A stretch of DNA of 64,000 bases from an uncultured Alphaproteobacteria bacterium (GCA_902576905.1 CACGWW010000003.1:102582-166581); one strand, 5' to 3'; positions 18,645 through 28,379 are shown, counted from the stretch's first letter. Translations and numbers: made by a program. The notes: generated by a model not told the origin, from the letters alone.

Positions 18645-18674
18645 TATATAGGTTAAATTTTCTGACTTTTCAAG
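18645..18674 (-). promoter_or_regulatory. rpoH promoter, readable by sigma-70 and possibly sigma-32
   Basis: On the minus strand CTTGAAA (18668-18674) is followed by CCTATATA (18645-18652). Read as sigma-70 this is TTGAAA, 17 bases, TATATA. Read as sigma-32 it is CTTGAAA, 15 bases, CCTATAT, close to the heat-shock pattern. The rpoH ATG lies 28 bases downstream. Confidence 0.6.
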
Positions 18675-18711
18675 TACATCAAGCATTTTTTATACCAATT
18701 TATTCACATGG

Positions 18712-19755
18712 TCAGCTGCTCTTGTATTTACCTAAATTTGACATAAGATTTGAAAAATCATTTGGCAAATTACTTCGAAAAAATAAAGTTTTTCTGCTCT
18801 CCGGGTGAACAATAGATAACTCATGCGCATGAAGCATCTGCCTCAATCTTTTTCCGTCCAATAAAGGTAAAATAGTTTTCTTTACATCCACATCTTCTTT
18901 TCTTCTCAATTTATACAAGTTGTCTCCAACAATTGGGCACTCAATATGCTTAGCATGCACTCGAATTTGATGAGTTCTTCCGGTTTCAATCTCACAGCTT
19001 ACCAATGACAACTTTTGATTTTTACCTAAATCATAGACATTTTGAACAGTGAAACGTGATATAGCCAGCCTCCCATTATTAGCGCAAACCTCCATCATTT
19101 CTCTGTTGATTTTATTTCTTCTTATATTGGTTTTAATTTCCAGAATATTATCTTCAAGCATATTAATGCCAGGCTTGCTAATAATCTTGCTAAGATTTTT
19201 GAGAGGATTTCCTATGCAAAGTGCTAGATAAACTTTTTTTACCTTACGACTTTTAAATTGCTTTATTAAAGAATCCGCACTCAACTCTGTTTTTGCAACG
19301 ACAATAAGGCCAGATGTATCTTTATCAAGCCTGTGGACTATCCCGGGTCTAAACCTATCATAAGTAATCGGAAGTGTATCTTGAAATTTATAAATCAAAA
19401 AATTAACAAGTGTACCACGTTGGGCTAATTTAACAGGGTGAACCACCATATTTGATGGCTTATTAAGTACTATTAGAGCGTTGTCCTCAAAAACAATTGG
19501 TACATCCAAATCTTCTGGTATTAGAGTTCTTTGAATATGTTGATCAGAATATAAAATAACTTGTATTAAGTCATCTGTTTTAGTTTTCAAAGTCAAAGCA
19601 TTTTGTTTCTGAGGGTCAAAAATCATTTTCTGCTTAATTAAATCTTGAATTTTTGTTCTTGATAAACTTAAATTAGGAGGGCAATTTTCTAAGATTAGCT
19701 TGTCAAGCCTTCTCTCAGATTTTTTTGTCAAACTAATGATAAATTTTTCAGTCAT
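18712..19755 (-). CDS. rluD: Ribosomal large-subunit pseudouridine synthase, RluD family
   Basis: Modifies uridines in 23S rRNA helix 69. An N-terminal S4 RNA-binding region (SERRLDKLILE to QDLIKQK) precedes the synthase domain. The catalytic aspartate motif is GIVHRLDKDTSGLIVVAK. GRTHQIRVHAKHIECPIVGD is the second conserved block. The 347-residue length is normal. Its ATG is only five bases from the ATG of the divergent DUF6476-like gene, so its promoter must overlap that gene's coding sequence. Confidence 0.93.
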   Translation of the reverse strand: MTEKFIISLTKKSERRLDKLILENCPPNLSLSRTKIQDLIKQKMIFDPQKQNALTLKTKTDDLIQVILYSDQHIQRTLIPEDLDVPIVFEDNALIVLNKPSNMVVHPVKLAQRGTLVNFLIYKFQDTLPITYDRFRPGIVHRLDKDTSGLIVVAKTELSADSLIKQFKSRKVKKVYLALCIGNPLKNLSKIISKPGINMLEDNILEIKTNIRRNKINREMMEVCANNGRLAISRFTVQNVYDLGKNQKLSLVSCEIETGRTHQIRVHAKHIECPIVGDNLYKLRRKEDVDVKKTILPLLDGKRLRQMLHAHELSIVHPESRKTLFFRSNLPNDFSNLMSNLGKYKSS

Positions 19756-19760
19756 GTTAG

Positions 19761-20117
19761 ATGCGAGAAATTAAAAAGAGTTCAAAGTCTGATTTGCCCT
19801 TGGTATTTTTAAAGTGGCTGGTTACGGTGCTTTCGGTAGTAATGATTTTAGGTTTTTTATTTCTTATAACCATACTAGGCATAAAGATTTCCAACTTCAA
19901 TACTACACCGCAGAACCTATCTGAATCACCCAATCGAGAAATATTGATACCTAATGGGATTATTGAAACTATTGATATTGAAAACAAAACGTTAACTGTA
20001 GTTGTAAAAGTGAGTACTGGCCATTTGGAAATAGTAATTATGGACTTGAAGAATGGAATATTATTAAATCAATACTCTGTTAAACAAAAAAAAAGCCTTT
20101 ATAATGAGAGAAAGTAA
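19761..20117 (+). CDS. Single-pass membrane protein, DUF6476-like
   Basis: A 118-residue protein with a short basic N-terminus, one strong membrane helix (VTVLSVVMILGFLFLITILG, about residues 21-41) and a soluble C-terminal domain. The motif GIIETIDIENKTLTVVV suggests beta strands outside the membrane. Small proteins of this design next to rluD and rpoH are annotated DUF6476 in alphaproteobacteria; that match is by context and shape, not by search. It overlaps no other gene and lies 18 bases before dnaG. No ribosome-binding site is evident before the ATG. Function is unknown. Confidence 0.65.
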   Translation: MREIKKSSKSDLPLVFLKWLVTVLSVVMILGFLFLITILGIKISNFNTTPQNLSESPNREILIPNGIIETIDIENKTLTVVVKVSTGHLEIVIMDLKNGILLNQYSVKQKKSLYNERK

Positions 20118-20135
20118 TTCACAAATTTAAATCAA

Positions 20136-22037
20136 ATGTCTTTCTCTTCAGCCTTCTTGGATAAAATTAAAACGAGTGTAAAAATTTCAGATATTGTTTC
20201 TCGACATGTAAATTGGGATCCAAAAAAAAGTAATTCATCTAAACAAGATTTTTGGGCGCCTTGTCCCTTTCATAAAGAAAAAACAGCTTCATTTCATGTG
20301 GATGATACCAAGGGATTTTACTATTGTTTTGGATGTCAAGCGAAGGGTAACGTATTCAGCTTCTTAAGGGAAATGGAAGGAATTTCATTTTTTGATGCGG
20401 TAAAGGCACTAAGTGAAAAAACAGGGATTCCTTTGGAAATTGATAATAATGTTAAAAGCTCAACCACGTCTTCCGAGGAACAAAAACTGATCAATATAAA
20501 TGAAGCAGCATGCAAATTTTTCACAAAGTATCTTTTCAGCACCAAGGGTTCGATAGCTTTAAATTATTTAGAAGATCGTGGTTTATCAATTGAAACCATA
20601 AAAGAATTTAAACTCGGGCTGTCTCCCTTAAAGAGCAATGATCTCATTAATTCATTAAAATCAGAAGGATTTAACGAGCAAGAGATAGAAAATGCTGGGT
20701 TGGCATATAAACCTGAAAACAAGCCATTAGTTGATAGATTCAGAAATAGAGTAATGTTTCCGATTTCCAATTTGAATGATAGGGTTGTTGCCTTTGGAGG
20801 GAGATCACTAAATACTACATATGGTGCGAAATATATAAATTCACCAGAGACAAAAATATTCAAAAAAGGTTCTCTTCTTTTTAATCTTAGAAGCGCTCAA
20901 AAACACTCTAAAAATGATCCTTTAGTTATAGTTGAAGGTTACATGGATGTTATTTCTCTAGCTAATAATTCGATAAATAATGCAGTTGCTCCATTAGGAA
21001 CTTCTTTGACAAAAGAACAGTTGCAATTGATTTGGAGAGTTTGCGAAGAACCAATTTTACTACTTGATGGAGATAATGCTGGGAGACTTGCAGCTACACG
21101 AGTGGTTGAATTGGCACTACCATTAATTTCTTACAATCAAACTATACGAATAGCAAATTTACCCTCTAACTATGATCCAGATGATCTTATAAAACAACGA
21201 GGCAAAGATGCTCTCAAGCATATAATAGATAATTCGCTAGGTCTTTCCCACTTCATTTTTATTAATGAGAAATCACAACGAAAATTGGACAGTCCCGAGC
21301 GCATAAGGAAGGTGCATATCGAACTTATGAATAAATTAAAAAAAATAAAAGATATTAACTTAAAAAAAATGTTCTTAGCCGAATTAGATGACAGAATAAG
21401 ACAACTGCAGTTTCAAAACAATACAAAGATAAAGCAAAGACAAGGATTAAATAGTTCTGAAAAAAAAATTAAACCTAAAACTCAGACGATATCCCGCATT
21501 CAGGCTGCTGAAAAAGAAATAAATAAGTTAGAAGCAGAAATTATGTTTTGCTTAATAAAAAACCCTATATTTATAAAGGAATTCAAAGCTCAACTGACCG
21601 GATTAGATTTTAGTGATGAATTTTTTCAGAAATCGTTTTGGCAAATCCGACACGAGCAGCTTTCCAACTCTTCTGATATTTTTAATTTGATTTCTGATCA
21701 AGCCACTCAGAAAAACCCTCCTTTAAAAAATCACTTAATATATAACGACAAAAATAAAGAAGAAATGTCTAGAAACCTTCTATTGAATAGGATAACTACA
21801 CTAAATTTAGCTAAAAATCGGCTTGAAAGCTTGAAAGATCTTAAAATTAAGATAAAAACTCAGAAGTCCGATTCGCAAAATAACGGCGAATCGTTTGAAA
21901 TGATTCAGAGCGAGTATCTCCGAGCGATGGGCGGCTCTGAGTTAGTTGAAGATTCGATTTTGAAAGAACGTAAGTTTGACACAGAAAGCTTGGATGTTTT
22001 TAAAAAAAGTGAGAGGAAGGCTTCCCAGAAAAAATAA
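20136..22037 (+). CDS. dnaG: DNA primase
   Basis: Synthesises RNA primers at the replication fork. The N-terminal zinc-binding domain shows CPFHKEKTASFHV and FYYCFGCQAKGN (CHC2 type). The Toprim catalytic core includes VIVEGYMDVISL and PILLLDGDNAG. A C-terminal DnaB-interaction region follows after a lysine-rich linker near residue 440. Length (633 aa) is usual. It lies 13 bases before rpoD, the classic macromolecular-synthesis pairing, but rpsU is absent, as expected outside gammaproteobacteria. Confidence 0.97.
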   Translation: MSFSSAFLDKIKTSVKISDIVSRHVNWDPKKSNSSKQDFWAPCPFHKEKTASFHVDDTKGFYYCFGCQAKGNVFSFLREMEGISFFDAVKALSEKTGIPLEIDNNVKSSTTSSEEQKLININEAACKFFTKYLFSTKGSIALNYLEDRGLSIETIKEFKLGLSPLKSNDLINSLKSEGFNEQEIENAGLAYKPENKPLVDRFRNRVMFPISNLNDRVVAFGGRSLNTTYGAKYINSPETKIFKKGSLLFNLRSAQKHSKNDPLVIVEGYMDVISLANNSINNAVAPLGTSLTKEQLQLIWRVCEEPILLLDGDNAGRLAATRVVELALPLISYNQTIRIANLPSNYDPDDLIKQRGKDALKHIIDNSLGLSHFIFINEKSQRKLDSPERIRKVHIELMNKLKKIKDINLKKMFLAELDDRIRQLQFQNNTKIKQRQGLNSSEKKIKPKTQTISRIQAAEKEINKLEAEIMFCLIKNPIFIKEFKAQLTGLDFSDEFFQKSFWQIRHEQLSNSSDIFNLISDQATQKNPPLKNHLIYNDKNKEEMSRNLLLNRITTLNLAKNRLESLKDLKIKIKTQKSDSQNNGESFEMIQSEYLRAMGGSELVEDSILKERKFDTESLDVFKKSERKASQKK

Positions 22038-22050
22038 TGGATAGAAACCA

Positions 22051-24030
22051 ATGAATAAACAAGAAACGCAACCAAATGAAGAACAAGACAATGAGAAAGT
22101 TTTAGCTGATGGGCCTTCAAAGAAAAATTTAAAGAAAATAATTTCTGAGGCAAAACAAAAAGGCTATATAACGCAGGATCAACTTGAAGAATTGGTGATC
22201 ACCGAGAAGCTTTCTTCGGAGCAGATAGAAGACCTGATGACAGATCTTTCTGGCATGGGTATAAATGTAACTGAGAATGAAGAAACAGAGTACGCTGAAG
22301 AAGTCCATGAACAAACAAGTTCAAAAGAGATTGTAGCAGCTAATACCGATTCAGAAACTTTAGATAAAACAGACGATCCTGTACGAATGTATTTGAGAGA
22401 AATGGGGTCGGTTGAACTGCTGTCTCGCGAGGGCGAAATTGCTATTGCTAAAAGGATAGAGGCTGGAAGAAACCTTATGATTAATGGCCTGTGTGAGAGC
22501 CCCCTGACTTTCCAGGCTATAAGCATATGGAGAAACGAATTGCTTAATGAAGAAATAATGTTGAGGGATGTTATAGATCTTGAAACCACTTTCACAGAAA
22601 TCGGAGACTCCAATGAACTCGATGCAGAGATTAAAAAACTCGATATAAATGACAGTGCCGATACATTAAAATCGACAAAAAATGAACAAGAAAATCAAAG
22701 TATTTCGGCTTCAAATGAAACTAAGAATGATGAGGATGAGGAAGAAGAGGACGCAATAAACGTTTCTTTAGCTGCAATGGAACATTCATTAACACCACAT
22801 ATTTTGAATATATTGGCAGATATAGATAAAAAATACATCAAATTAAAAGAACTTGAGAAGAAAAGGATGAAAGCAACTTTTGATACAAGTAAGAAGTTTT
22901 CAAATAAAGATGAAAATAAATACCAAAATTTTAAAACGTCGATAGCCTCACTTTTAAATTCGTTGAATTTTCATAACAATCGTATTGAAGCTCTTATCGA
23001 CCAACTTTACGGAATTAATAAGGCTATTACTAATGTAGATAGCGCATTCGTAAAAATATCAGATAAAGCTAGAATTAACCGGAAAGAGTTTATTCAAGAA
23101 TACAAGGGTTCTGAGTTGGAAGAAGCATGGTTAGATAGAGTTTCTAAGCTTAAGTCCAGAGGTTGGGAGGTGCTAGGAAAAAATCACAGCGCTGAGGTTG
23201 AAGAGCTTAAAGCCGAAATGACAAAGATTGGTAAGATTATTAACGTAGATATCTCCGAATTCAGAAATATAGTTCGAAAGGTAAAAAAGGGAGAAAACGA
23301 AGCCAGAGGCGCAAAAAAAGAAATGGTGGAAGCAAATTTGCGATTAGTTATTTCAATAGCAAAAAAATATACCAATAGGGGACTGCAATTTCTTGACCTT
23401 ATTCAGGAGGGTAATATTGGTCTGATGAAAGCTGTAGATAAATTTGAGTACCGGAGAGGTTATAAATTCTCTACGTATGCCACCTGGTGGATAAGACAGG
23501 CTATTACCAGATCTATAGCAGATCAAGCTAGAACGATTAGAATACCCGTTCACATGATTGAGACCATTAATAAGCTTGTAAGAACAGGTAGGCAAATGCT
23601 CCATGAAATAGGAAGGGAACCAACTCCAGAAGAGCTTTCGTCAAAATTACAGATGCCTTTAGACAAAGTCCGAAAGGTTATGAAAATTGCGAAGGAACCA
23701 ATTAGCCTAGAAACGCCAATTGGCGATGAGGAAGATAGTCAACTCGGTGACTTTATTGAGGACAAAAATGCTTTGTTGCCATTGGACAATGCTATCCAAG
23801 GTAATCTAAAAGAAACAACCACACGTGTATTAGCGAGTTTGACACCAAGAGAAGAGCGCGTGTTAAGGATGCGCTTCGGTATTGGCGTAAATACAGACCA
23901 TACCCTTGAAGAGGTTGGGCAACAATTCAGCGTAACTAGGGAAAGGATAAGACAAATTGAAGCTAAGGCACTTAGAAAACTGAAACATCCAAGCAGAAGT
24001 AGAAAACTAAGATCCTTTTTAGACCAATGA
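22051..24030 (+). CDS. rpoD: Primary RNA polymerase sigma factor RpoD
   Basis: Housekeeping sigma-70 of 659 residues. Region 1.1 is at the N-terminus, followed by [21 protein letters not shown] (region 1.2). An acidic non-conserved insert precedes region 2, with [18 protein letters not shown] and [17 protein letters not shown]. Region 3 and the region 4 helix-turn-helix ([18 protein letters not shown]) complete it. The full acidic NCR marks it as the primary factor. It is co-oriented with dnaG. The next gene, nrdR, starts 83 bases later beyond a perfect inverted repeat. Confidence 0.97.
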   Translation: MNKQETQPNEEQDNEKVLADGPSKKNLKKIISEAKQKGYITQDQLEELVITEKLSSEQIEDLMTDLSGMGINVTENEETEYAEEVHEQTSSKEIVAANTDSETLDKTDDPVRMYLREMGSVELLSREGEIAIAKRIEAGRNLMINGLCESPLTFQAISIWRNELLNEEIMLRDVIDLETTFTEIGDSNELDAEIKKLDINDSADTLKSTKNEQENQSISASNETKNDEDEEEEDAINVSLAAMEHSLTPHILNILADIDKKYIKLKELEKKRMKATFDTSKKFSNKDENKYQNFKTSIASLLNSLNFHNNRIEALIDQLYGINKAITNVDSAFVKISDKARINRKEFIQEYKGSELEEAWLDRVSKLKSRGWEVLGKNHSAEVEELKAEMTKIGKIINVDISEFRNIVRKVKKGENEARGAKKEMVEANLRLVISIAKKYTNRGLQFLDLIQEGNIGLMKAVDKFEYRRGYKFSTYATWWIRQAITRSIADQARTIRIPVHMIETINKLVRTGRQMLHEIGREPTPEELSSKLQMPLDKVRKVMKIAKEPISLETPIGDEEDSQLGDFIEDKNALLPLDNAIQGNLKETTTRVLASLTPREERVLRMRFGIGVNTDHTLEEVGQQFSVTRERIRQIEAKALRKLKHPSRSRKLRSFLDQ

Positions 24031-24054
24031 AGAATATACCGATAACTAGTTGGA

Positions 24055-24079
24055 AATCATATCTACTAAAGATATGATT
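24055..24079. repeat. Perfect 10-bp inverted repeat between rpoD and nrdR
   Basis: AATCATATCT at 24055-24064 and AGATATGATT at 24070-24079 are exact complements separated by ACTAA. No T-run follows on either strand, so it is not a standard intrinsic terminator. It could be a weak stop, an operator or an mRNA-end stabiliser. Confidence 0.75.
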
Positions 24080-24113
24080 ATAACAGGTTTAAGTAGATTA
24101 GAGGGAGTATAAT

Positions 24114-24590
24114 TTGCGCTGCCCATTTTGTGGAGATCTAGACACTCAGGTAAAGGATAGTAGACCTTCAGACGATCATATATCTATAAGGAGAAGAAGA
24201 CACTGTTCTAGTTGTGCAGGTCGCTTTACTACGTACGAGAGAGTACAACTAAGAGATCTATATGTGCTCAAAAAGAAAAATCAAAGAGAGATATTTGATA
24301 GAGATAAACTTGAAAGATCCATTAGAATAGCACTTCAAAAAAGACCTATTCAATCTGAGCGTATTGAGCAAATGATTACAGGTATTGTCAGGAGATTGGA
24401 AAGTATCGGTGATACTGACATAAAATCTGAGATTATTGGGAAAATAGTGATGGAAACACTATCAAGGATTGATACTGTAGCCTATGTTAGATTTGCTAGT
24501 GTTTACAAAAATTTTCAAGAACTTGGAGATTTTGAGGATTTTATGTCAGACCTCCACCCGAACAAACTTAAACCAAAGAAGACGGTTTAG
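24114..24590 (+). CDS. nrdR: Transcriptional repressor NrdR
   Basis: ATP/dATP-responsive repressor of ribonucleotide reductase genes. An N-terminal zinc ribbon has CPFCGD and [13 protein letters not shown], and the ATP-cone follows ([19 protein letters not shown]). The 158-residue length is normal. It begins with TTG; a GAGGGAG ribosome-binding site lies about seven bases upstream and supports this start. It is followed without a gap by ribD, the standard nrdR-rib linkage. I saw no clear pair of NrdR boxes in this window. Confidence 0.96.
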   Translation: MRCPFCGDLDTQVKDSRPSDDHISIRRRRHCSSCAGRFTTYERVQLRDLYVLKKKNQREIFDRDKLERSIRIALQKRPIQSERIEQMITGIVRRLESIGDTDIKSEIIGKIVMETLSRIDTVAYVRFASVYKNFQELGDFEDFMSDLHPNKLKPKKTV

Positions 24591-25748
24591 ATGATCGATA
24601 CAAATATCTCGAAAGATGACAAGAAATTTCTTAAATTAGCTCTCAACTTAGCAAGACGAAATGTGGGGCTTACTGGTAAAAACCCCTCAGTTGGCTGTGT
24701 AATTACCTTTAAAGATATAATACTCGGTAGAGGAAATACTCAACTTGGAGGAAGACCTCATGCAGAAATTATGGCCATAAAACAAGCTTCAGACCATCCT
24801 CTCCTTCGAGAAAACAGAGAAATACAAGATATTAATGTCTACATCACGTTGGAGCCATGCGCACATGAAACCACTTCTCCATCTTGTGCAAAAGCGATTG
24901 TAAATTTTGGAGCTAATCGTGTTATCTATTTGGCAACTGATCCCGACAATAGAACTAACGGAAAAGGAAAGTCAATAATGGAGAAAGCAGGTATTGAATG
25001 TATTGAAACTAGAATCTATGAAGAAGAAAATTCAGAAGTTTTAAAGGGCTATTTGAAACAGAAGAAAACCGGTCTTCCATATATAACATTAAAGATAGGC
25101 TCTTCAATTAATGGTAAAATTGCTACAAAAAATGGAGAGAGCAAATGGATAACCAACTCATTATGTAGAAAGAGGGTCCAACTTCTTAGATCAGAGAACG
25201 ATGGGATATTAATAGGTAAAAACAGCATATTTGTTGATAATCCGCGTCTAAATTTAAGAGATCAATATGAGTCAATCGAAAACAAGCCAATTTTCATATT
25301 AGATACGAATTTCGAAATATCTGGCTTAGGGAATCTCTCAATATTTGATAACGTAGGAAAAGAGAAAGTGCACATCATAACAAGTAACGACCTAAAGGAT
25401 AAGGTCACAGATGATCATACATTCTTTAGAGGGGTGAGTATAGAGAAAGTTAGTAAAGAACAACAATTTTTAAATATGCAAGAAATTCTAAAAATCGTTT
25501 CTAGGATGGGGGTAAATCGTTTGTTGGTTGAGGGTGGTGCGAGGGTATGGACATCATTTCTTAAAATCGGTTTATTTGATGAAATTGTAATATTTACTGG
25601 GAATAAAGTTATAAATGACTCCGCCACTTCCTGTTTTAATGATTTTTTGCCACTCGATGCAAGGTTGGGAGATTTTCCAAACTTGACTTTAACATCCTTA
25701 CTGAGATGGAAAGATAATATCGAAGCAAAGTGGAAAGCTAATTCTTAG
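24591..25748 (+). CDS. ribD: Bifunctional riboflavin deaminase/reductase RibD
   Basis: Performs the second and third steps of riboflavin synthesis. The N-terminal deaminase zinc site is HAEIMAI with LEPCAHETTSPSCAKAI. The C-terminal reductase domain starts YITLKIGSSINGKIAT and includes VNRLLVEGGARVWTSFL. Length (385 aa) is normal. Its ATG abuts the nrdR stop and ribE follows after 12 bases, so it sits inside a tight operon. Confidence 0.96.
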   Translation: MIDTNISKDDKKFLKLALNLARRNVGLTGKNPSVGCVITFKDIILGRGNTQLGGRPHAEIMAIKQASDHPLLRENREIQDINVYITLEPCAHETTSPSCAKAIVNFGANRVIYLATDPDNRTNGKGKSIMEKAGIECIETRIYEEENSEVLKGYLKQKKTGLPYITLKIGSSINGKIATKNGESKWITNSLCRKRVQLLRSENDGILIGKNSIFVDNPRLNLRDQYESIENKPIFILDTNFEISGLGNLSIFDNVGKEKVHIITSNDLKDKVTDDHTFFRGVSIEKVSKEQQFLNMQEILKIVSRMGVNRLLVEGGARVWTSFLKIGLFDEIVIFTGNKVINDSATSCFNDFLPLDARLGDFPNLTLTSLLRWKDNIEAKWKANS

Positions 25749-25760
25749 AAAGGGTCAAAT

Positions 25761-26375
25761 ATGTTTACGGGAATTGTTACTGACGTAGGCGAAATAGCCA
25801 AAATTGAAAAGATTAAAGATACAAGAGCTAAAATTTTCTGCACTTACAATGTATCTGAAATAGACTTAGGCGCATCAATATGCTGTGATGGTGTTTGTCT
25901 AACGGTGACAGATTCTGGTATTTCAGAGAATAAAAATTGGTTTTCAGTAGACATATCCAGTGAGACTATCTTGAAAACAATTATTGGTGATAAAGATTTT
26001 GGATGGAAGCCTGGGAGAAAAGTAAATCTTGAAAGATCGCTTAGGCTTGGTGATGAATTAGGGGGACACATTGTAACTGGCCATATAGATGGTACTGGAT
26101 CAATAGAAAAAATTCTAGATGTTGAAGGAAGCACTCAGGTTACGTTCCAAACTAATAGAAACTTAGCAAAATTTATTGCGGAAAAGGGATCTATTACGTT
26201 GAACGGAACCTCTTTAACCGTAAATCAAGTAGATTCTTCTTCTTTTGATATTAACTTTATTCCCCATACGAAAGATAATACGACTTGGCAAAAAATGCGA
26301 ATTGGAGAGAAAGTTAATATTGAAATAGATATTCTAGCAAGATATGTAGATCGGATATTGGGTTCAGGAAAATAA
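25761..26375 (+). CDS. ribE: Riboflavin synthase, alpha chain
   Basis: Converts two 6,7-dimethyl-8-ribityllumazine molecules to riboflavin. Two tandem lumazine-binding repeats are visible: MFTGIVTDVGEI begins the first, and HIVTGHIDGTGSI begins the second near residue 100. CDGVCLTVTD and LNGTSLTVNQ are equivalent positions in the two repeats. It has 204 residues, typical for the trimeric enzyme. It is the third gene of the rib operon. Confidence 0.96.
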   Translation: MFTGIVTDVGEIAKIEKIKDTRAKIFCTYNVSEIDLGASICCDGVCLTVTDSGISENKNWFSVDISSETILKTIIGDKDFGWKPGRKVNLERSLRLGDELGGHIVTGHIDGTGSIEKILDVEGSTQVTFQTNRNLAKFIAEKGSITLNGTSLTVNQVDSSSFDINFIPHTKDNTTWQKMRIGEKVNIEIDILARYVDRILGSGK

Positions 26376-26380
26376 AAAGT

Positions 26381-27454
26381 ATGAAAGAACAAGGTGTTGA
26401 AATATCTTCCACGCAATCAATAATTGATGATGCTAGAAACGGCAAAATGTTTATTCTAGTGGATCATGAAGAAAGAGAGAATGAGGGGGATCTTGTAATA
26501 CCAGGACAAATGGCGACACCAAATGCAGTGAATTTTATGGCAACATATGGCAGAGGATTAATTTGCCTAGCTCTTCCCTCTGAACAAATAGATAAGTTAA
26601 AATTGCCTTTGATGGCCGCAACCAACTCCTCTCGGCACGAAACAGCTTTTACTGTGTCTATTGAGGCACGAGAGGGCGTTACAACAGGTATATCAGCCCA
26701 CGACCGTGCAAAGACAATATCAGTAGCAATAAATCCACAAGTAAGGACAGAAGAAATAGCTACACCTGGGCATGTCTTTCCTTTGAGGGCGAAGAATGGA
26801 GGCGTGCTTATAAGAGCAGGTCATACCGAAGCTGCCGTAGATATATCTAGGCTTGCAGGATTAAACCCTTCCGGAGTTATATGTGAGATTATGAATGATG
26901 ATGGAAGCATGGCAAGGCTCAAAGATTTAAAGAAATTCGCATATGTACATAACCTTAAAATTGGAACGATTTCAGATCTTATTGCTTACAGAAGAAAGCA
27001 TGACAACCTAATAAAAGAGGTTGAAAGCTCAGTTTTAAAATCAACCATAGGCGGCAAGTGGCAAGTGATTAAGTTTAAAGATGAAATAGAAAATTCGGAG
27101 CATATAGTCCTAAAGCTAGGAAAGATTAATACTACAAAACCATCAATGGTTAGAATGCATAAATTGAATATTTATAGAGATTTGCTGGGTTTGGTTCCTA
27201 GCAGATATAATGAGATAGGTAGAGCAATGCAAAAGATAATCGGAAATGAAAATGGTATATTGGTGCTTCTAAATTCAGGTGATAGTAGTAGCGAAAAACC
27301 TAGCTCAAATACGCTCAAAGAGTATGGAATTGGTGCCCAAATTTTATCTTTGCTAGGTGTCAAAAGAATAAAACTGCTTTCCAATTCAAAACTTCCAAAA
27401 GTAGTTGGATTGGAAGGCTATGGCTTGCAAATTGATGCAACGGAGGGCTTCTAA
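26381..27454 (+). CDS. ribBX: DHBP synthase with degenerate GTP cyclohydrolase II domain (RibBX type)
   Basis: Residues 1-205 are a full 3,4-dihydroxy-2-butanone-4-phosphate synthase: VDHEERENEGDL, TGISAHDRAKT, TPGHVFPLRAKNGGVL and HTEAAVDISRLAGL are intact. The remaining 150 residues align in outline with GTP cyclohydrolase II, ending EYGIGAQILSLLGVKRIKLL. The zinc-binding CDCG segment is replaced by LGLVPSRYNE and the REGRG motif is lost. Such a RibB fused to an inactive RibA-like domain is known as RibBX in Proteobacteria. Only the RibB activity is predicted; a true GTP cyclohydrolase II must be encoded elsewhere. Confidence 0.9.
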   Translation: MKEQGVEISSTQSIIDDARNGKMFILVDHEERENEGDLVIPGQMATPNAVNFMATYGRGLICLALPSEQIDKLKLPLMAATNSSRHETAFTVSIEAREGVTTGISAHDRAKTISVAINPQVRTEEIATPGHVFPLRAKNGGVLIRAGHTEAAVDISRLAGLNPSGVICEIMNDDGSMARLKDLKKFAYVHNLKIGTISDLIAYRRKHDNLIKEVESSVLKSTIGGKWQVIKFKDEIENSEHIVLKLGKINTTKPSMVRMHKLNIYRDLLGLVPSRYNEIGRAMQKIIGNENGILVLLNSGDSSSEKPSSNTLKEYGIGAQILSLLGVKRIKLLSNSKLPKVVGLEGYGLQIDATEGF

Positions 27455-27916
27455 GTGAGGGTAGATAATTTAGGAAGAGAAAATTTAGCAGAGTTTAAGA
27501 AGAAACTAAAAATTTGTCTTGTTTCAGCACCCTATTATAAAGATATCACGGACAATCTAGTTAGTGGGGCTCTTAATATTCTCAAAAAAATAAAGGCTGA
27601 TACTGAGATAGTTGAAGTATCAGGTGCGCTGGAAATACCTACTGCCATAAAGTTAATGGAAAATGAGTTTGATGGCTTTATTGCAATCGGTTGTGTTATT
27701 AGAGGTGAGACAACACACTATGAAATTGTGAGCACTGAAAGCTCCAGAGGGTTAGTTAATCTTGGTCTTGAAAAAATATGTATAGGTAATGCTATCTTGA
27801 CCGTAGAAAATAAAACGCAGGCTGAGGAAAGAGCAGATCCTAAAATTTTTGATAAAGGTGGGGAGGCTTGCAGTGCTTTGTTAAGTATTATTAAAATAAA
27901 AGAAAGACTCCATTAA
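27455..27916 (+). CDS. ribH: 6,7-dimethyl-8-ribityllumazine synthase
   Basis: Condenses DHBP with the ribityl pyrimidine made by RibD. The start is GTG, immediately after the ribBX stop. SGALEIPTAIK, GFIAIGCVIRGETTHYEIV and NAILTVENKTQAEERA are the family's active-site segments. It has 153 residues, typical of the icosahedral or pentameric enzyme. Translational coupling to ribBX is likely. Confidence 0.96.
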   Translation: MRVDNLGRENLAEFKKKLKICLVSAPYYKDITDNLVSGALNILKKIKADTEIVEVSGALEIPTAIKLMENEFDGFIAIGCVIRGETTHYEIVSTESSRGLVNLGLEKICIGNAILTVENKTQAEERADPKIFDKGGEACSALLSIIKIKERLH

Positions 27917-27920
27917 AACC

Positions 27921-28379
27921 GTGACCTCTTCCAAATCCTATGATTACAAAAAAAACACAATCTCACGATTATTTGCTATTCAAGCCCTATTTCAAATGGA
28001 GGCCAACGGCAAAAGTTATAACACCATAAAGAAAGAACTTAAAGAGACATTTTATACGCAACAAATACAAGGCATGGAAATTTCATCGCCTAATTATCTG
28101 TTATCACAAAGAATAATTGAGCAAGCTGCTAAAAATCAAATAAAAATAGATACTAAAATAAACAGGGCTTTTAACAATCTCTGGAATATAAAAACAATTG
28201 ACACGACGTTAAGAGCGATCCTAAGAGCGGCATGCGCCGAGTTTCTGAATAAGAAAACACCCAAGAAAGTAATTATGTCTGAATATGTTTACATAACGGG
28301 GACTTTTTATCCAGATGGTAAGGAACAAAAATTTATAAATGGATTACTAAATAAAATTATAGAAGATCTTCAAACTTAG
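27921..28379 (+). CDS. nusB: Transcription antitermination factor NusB
   Basis: Binds boxA RNA with NusE for rRNA antitermination. The start [12 protein letters not shown] and the core [16 protein letters not shown] and VIMSEYVYI match the family; 152 residues. It starts with GTG four bases after ribH and closes the nrdR-rib-nusB cluster. Its last 23 bases overlap the end of the convergent parC. Confidence 0.92.
   Translation: MTSSKSYDYKKNTISRLFAIQALFQMEANGKSYNTIKKELKETFYTQQIQGMEISSPNYLLSQRIIEQAAKNQIKIDTKINRAFNNLWNIKTIDTTLRAILRAACAEFLNKKTPKKVIMSEYVYITGTFYPDGKEQKFINGLLNKIIEDLQT

Noticed and set aside
18094..18651. 185-codon open frame on the plus strand opposite rpoH
   Set aside because: It is entirely antisense to a well-conserved sigma factor and shows no family motifs or ribosome-binding site.
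22179..22613. 144-codon minus-strand frame inside rpoD
   Set aside because: It is a shadow of the acidic rpoD region; the composition follows from the complementary codons.
24031..27454. Possible FMN riboswitch controlling the rib genes
   Set aside because: The 83-base gap before nrdR and the intergenic gaps inside the operon are too short for an FMN element and none of its conserved segments are visible.
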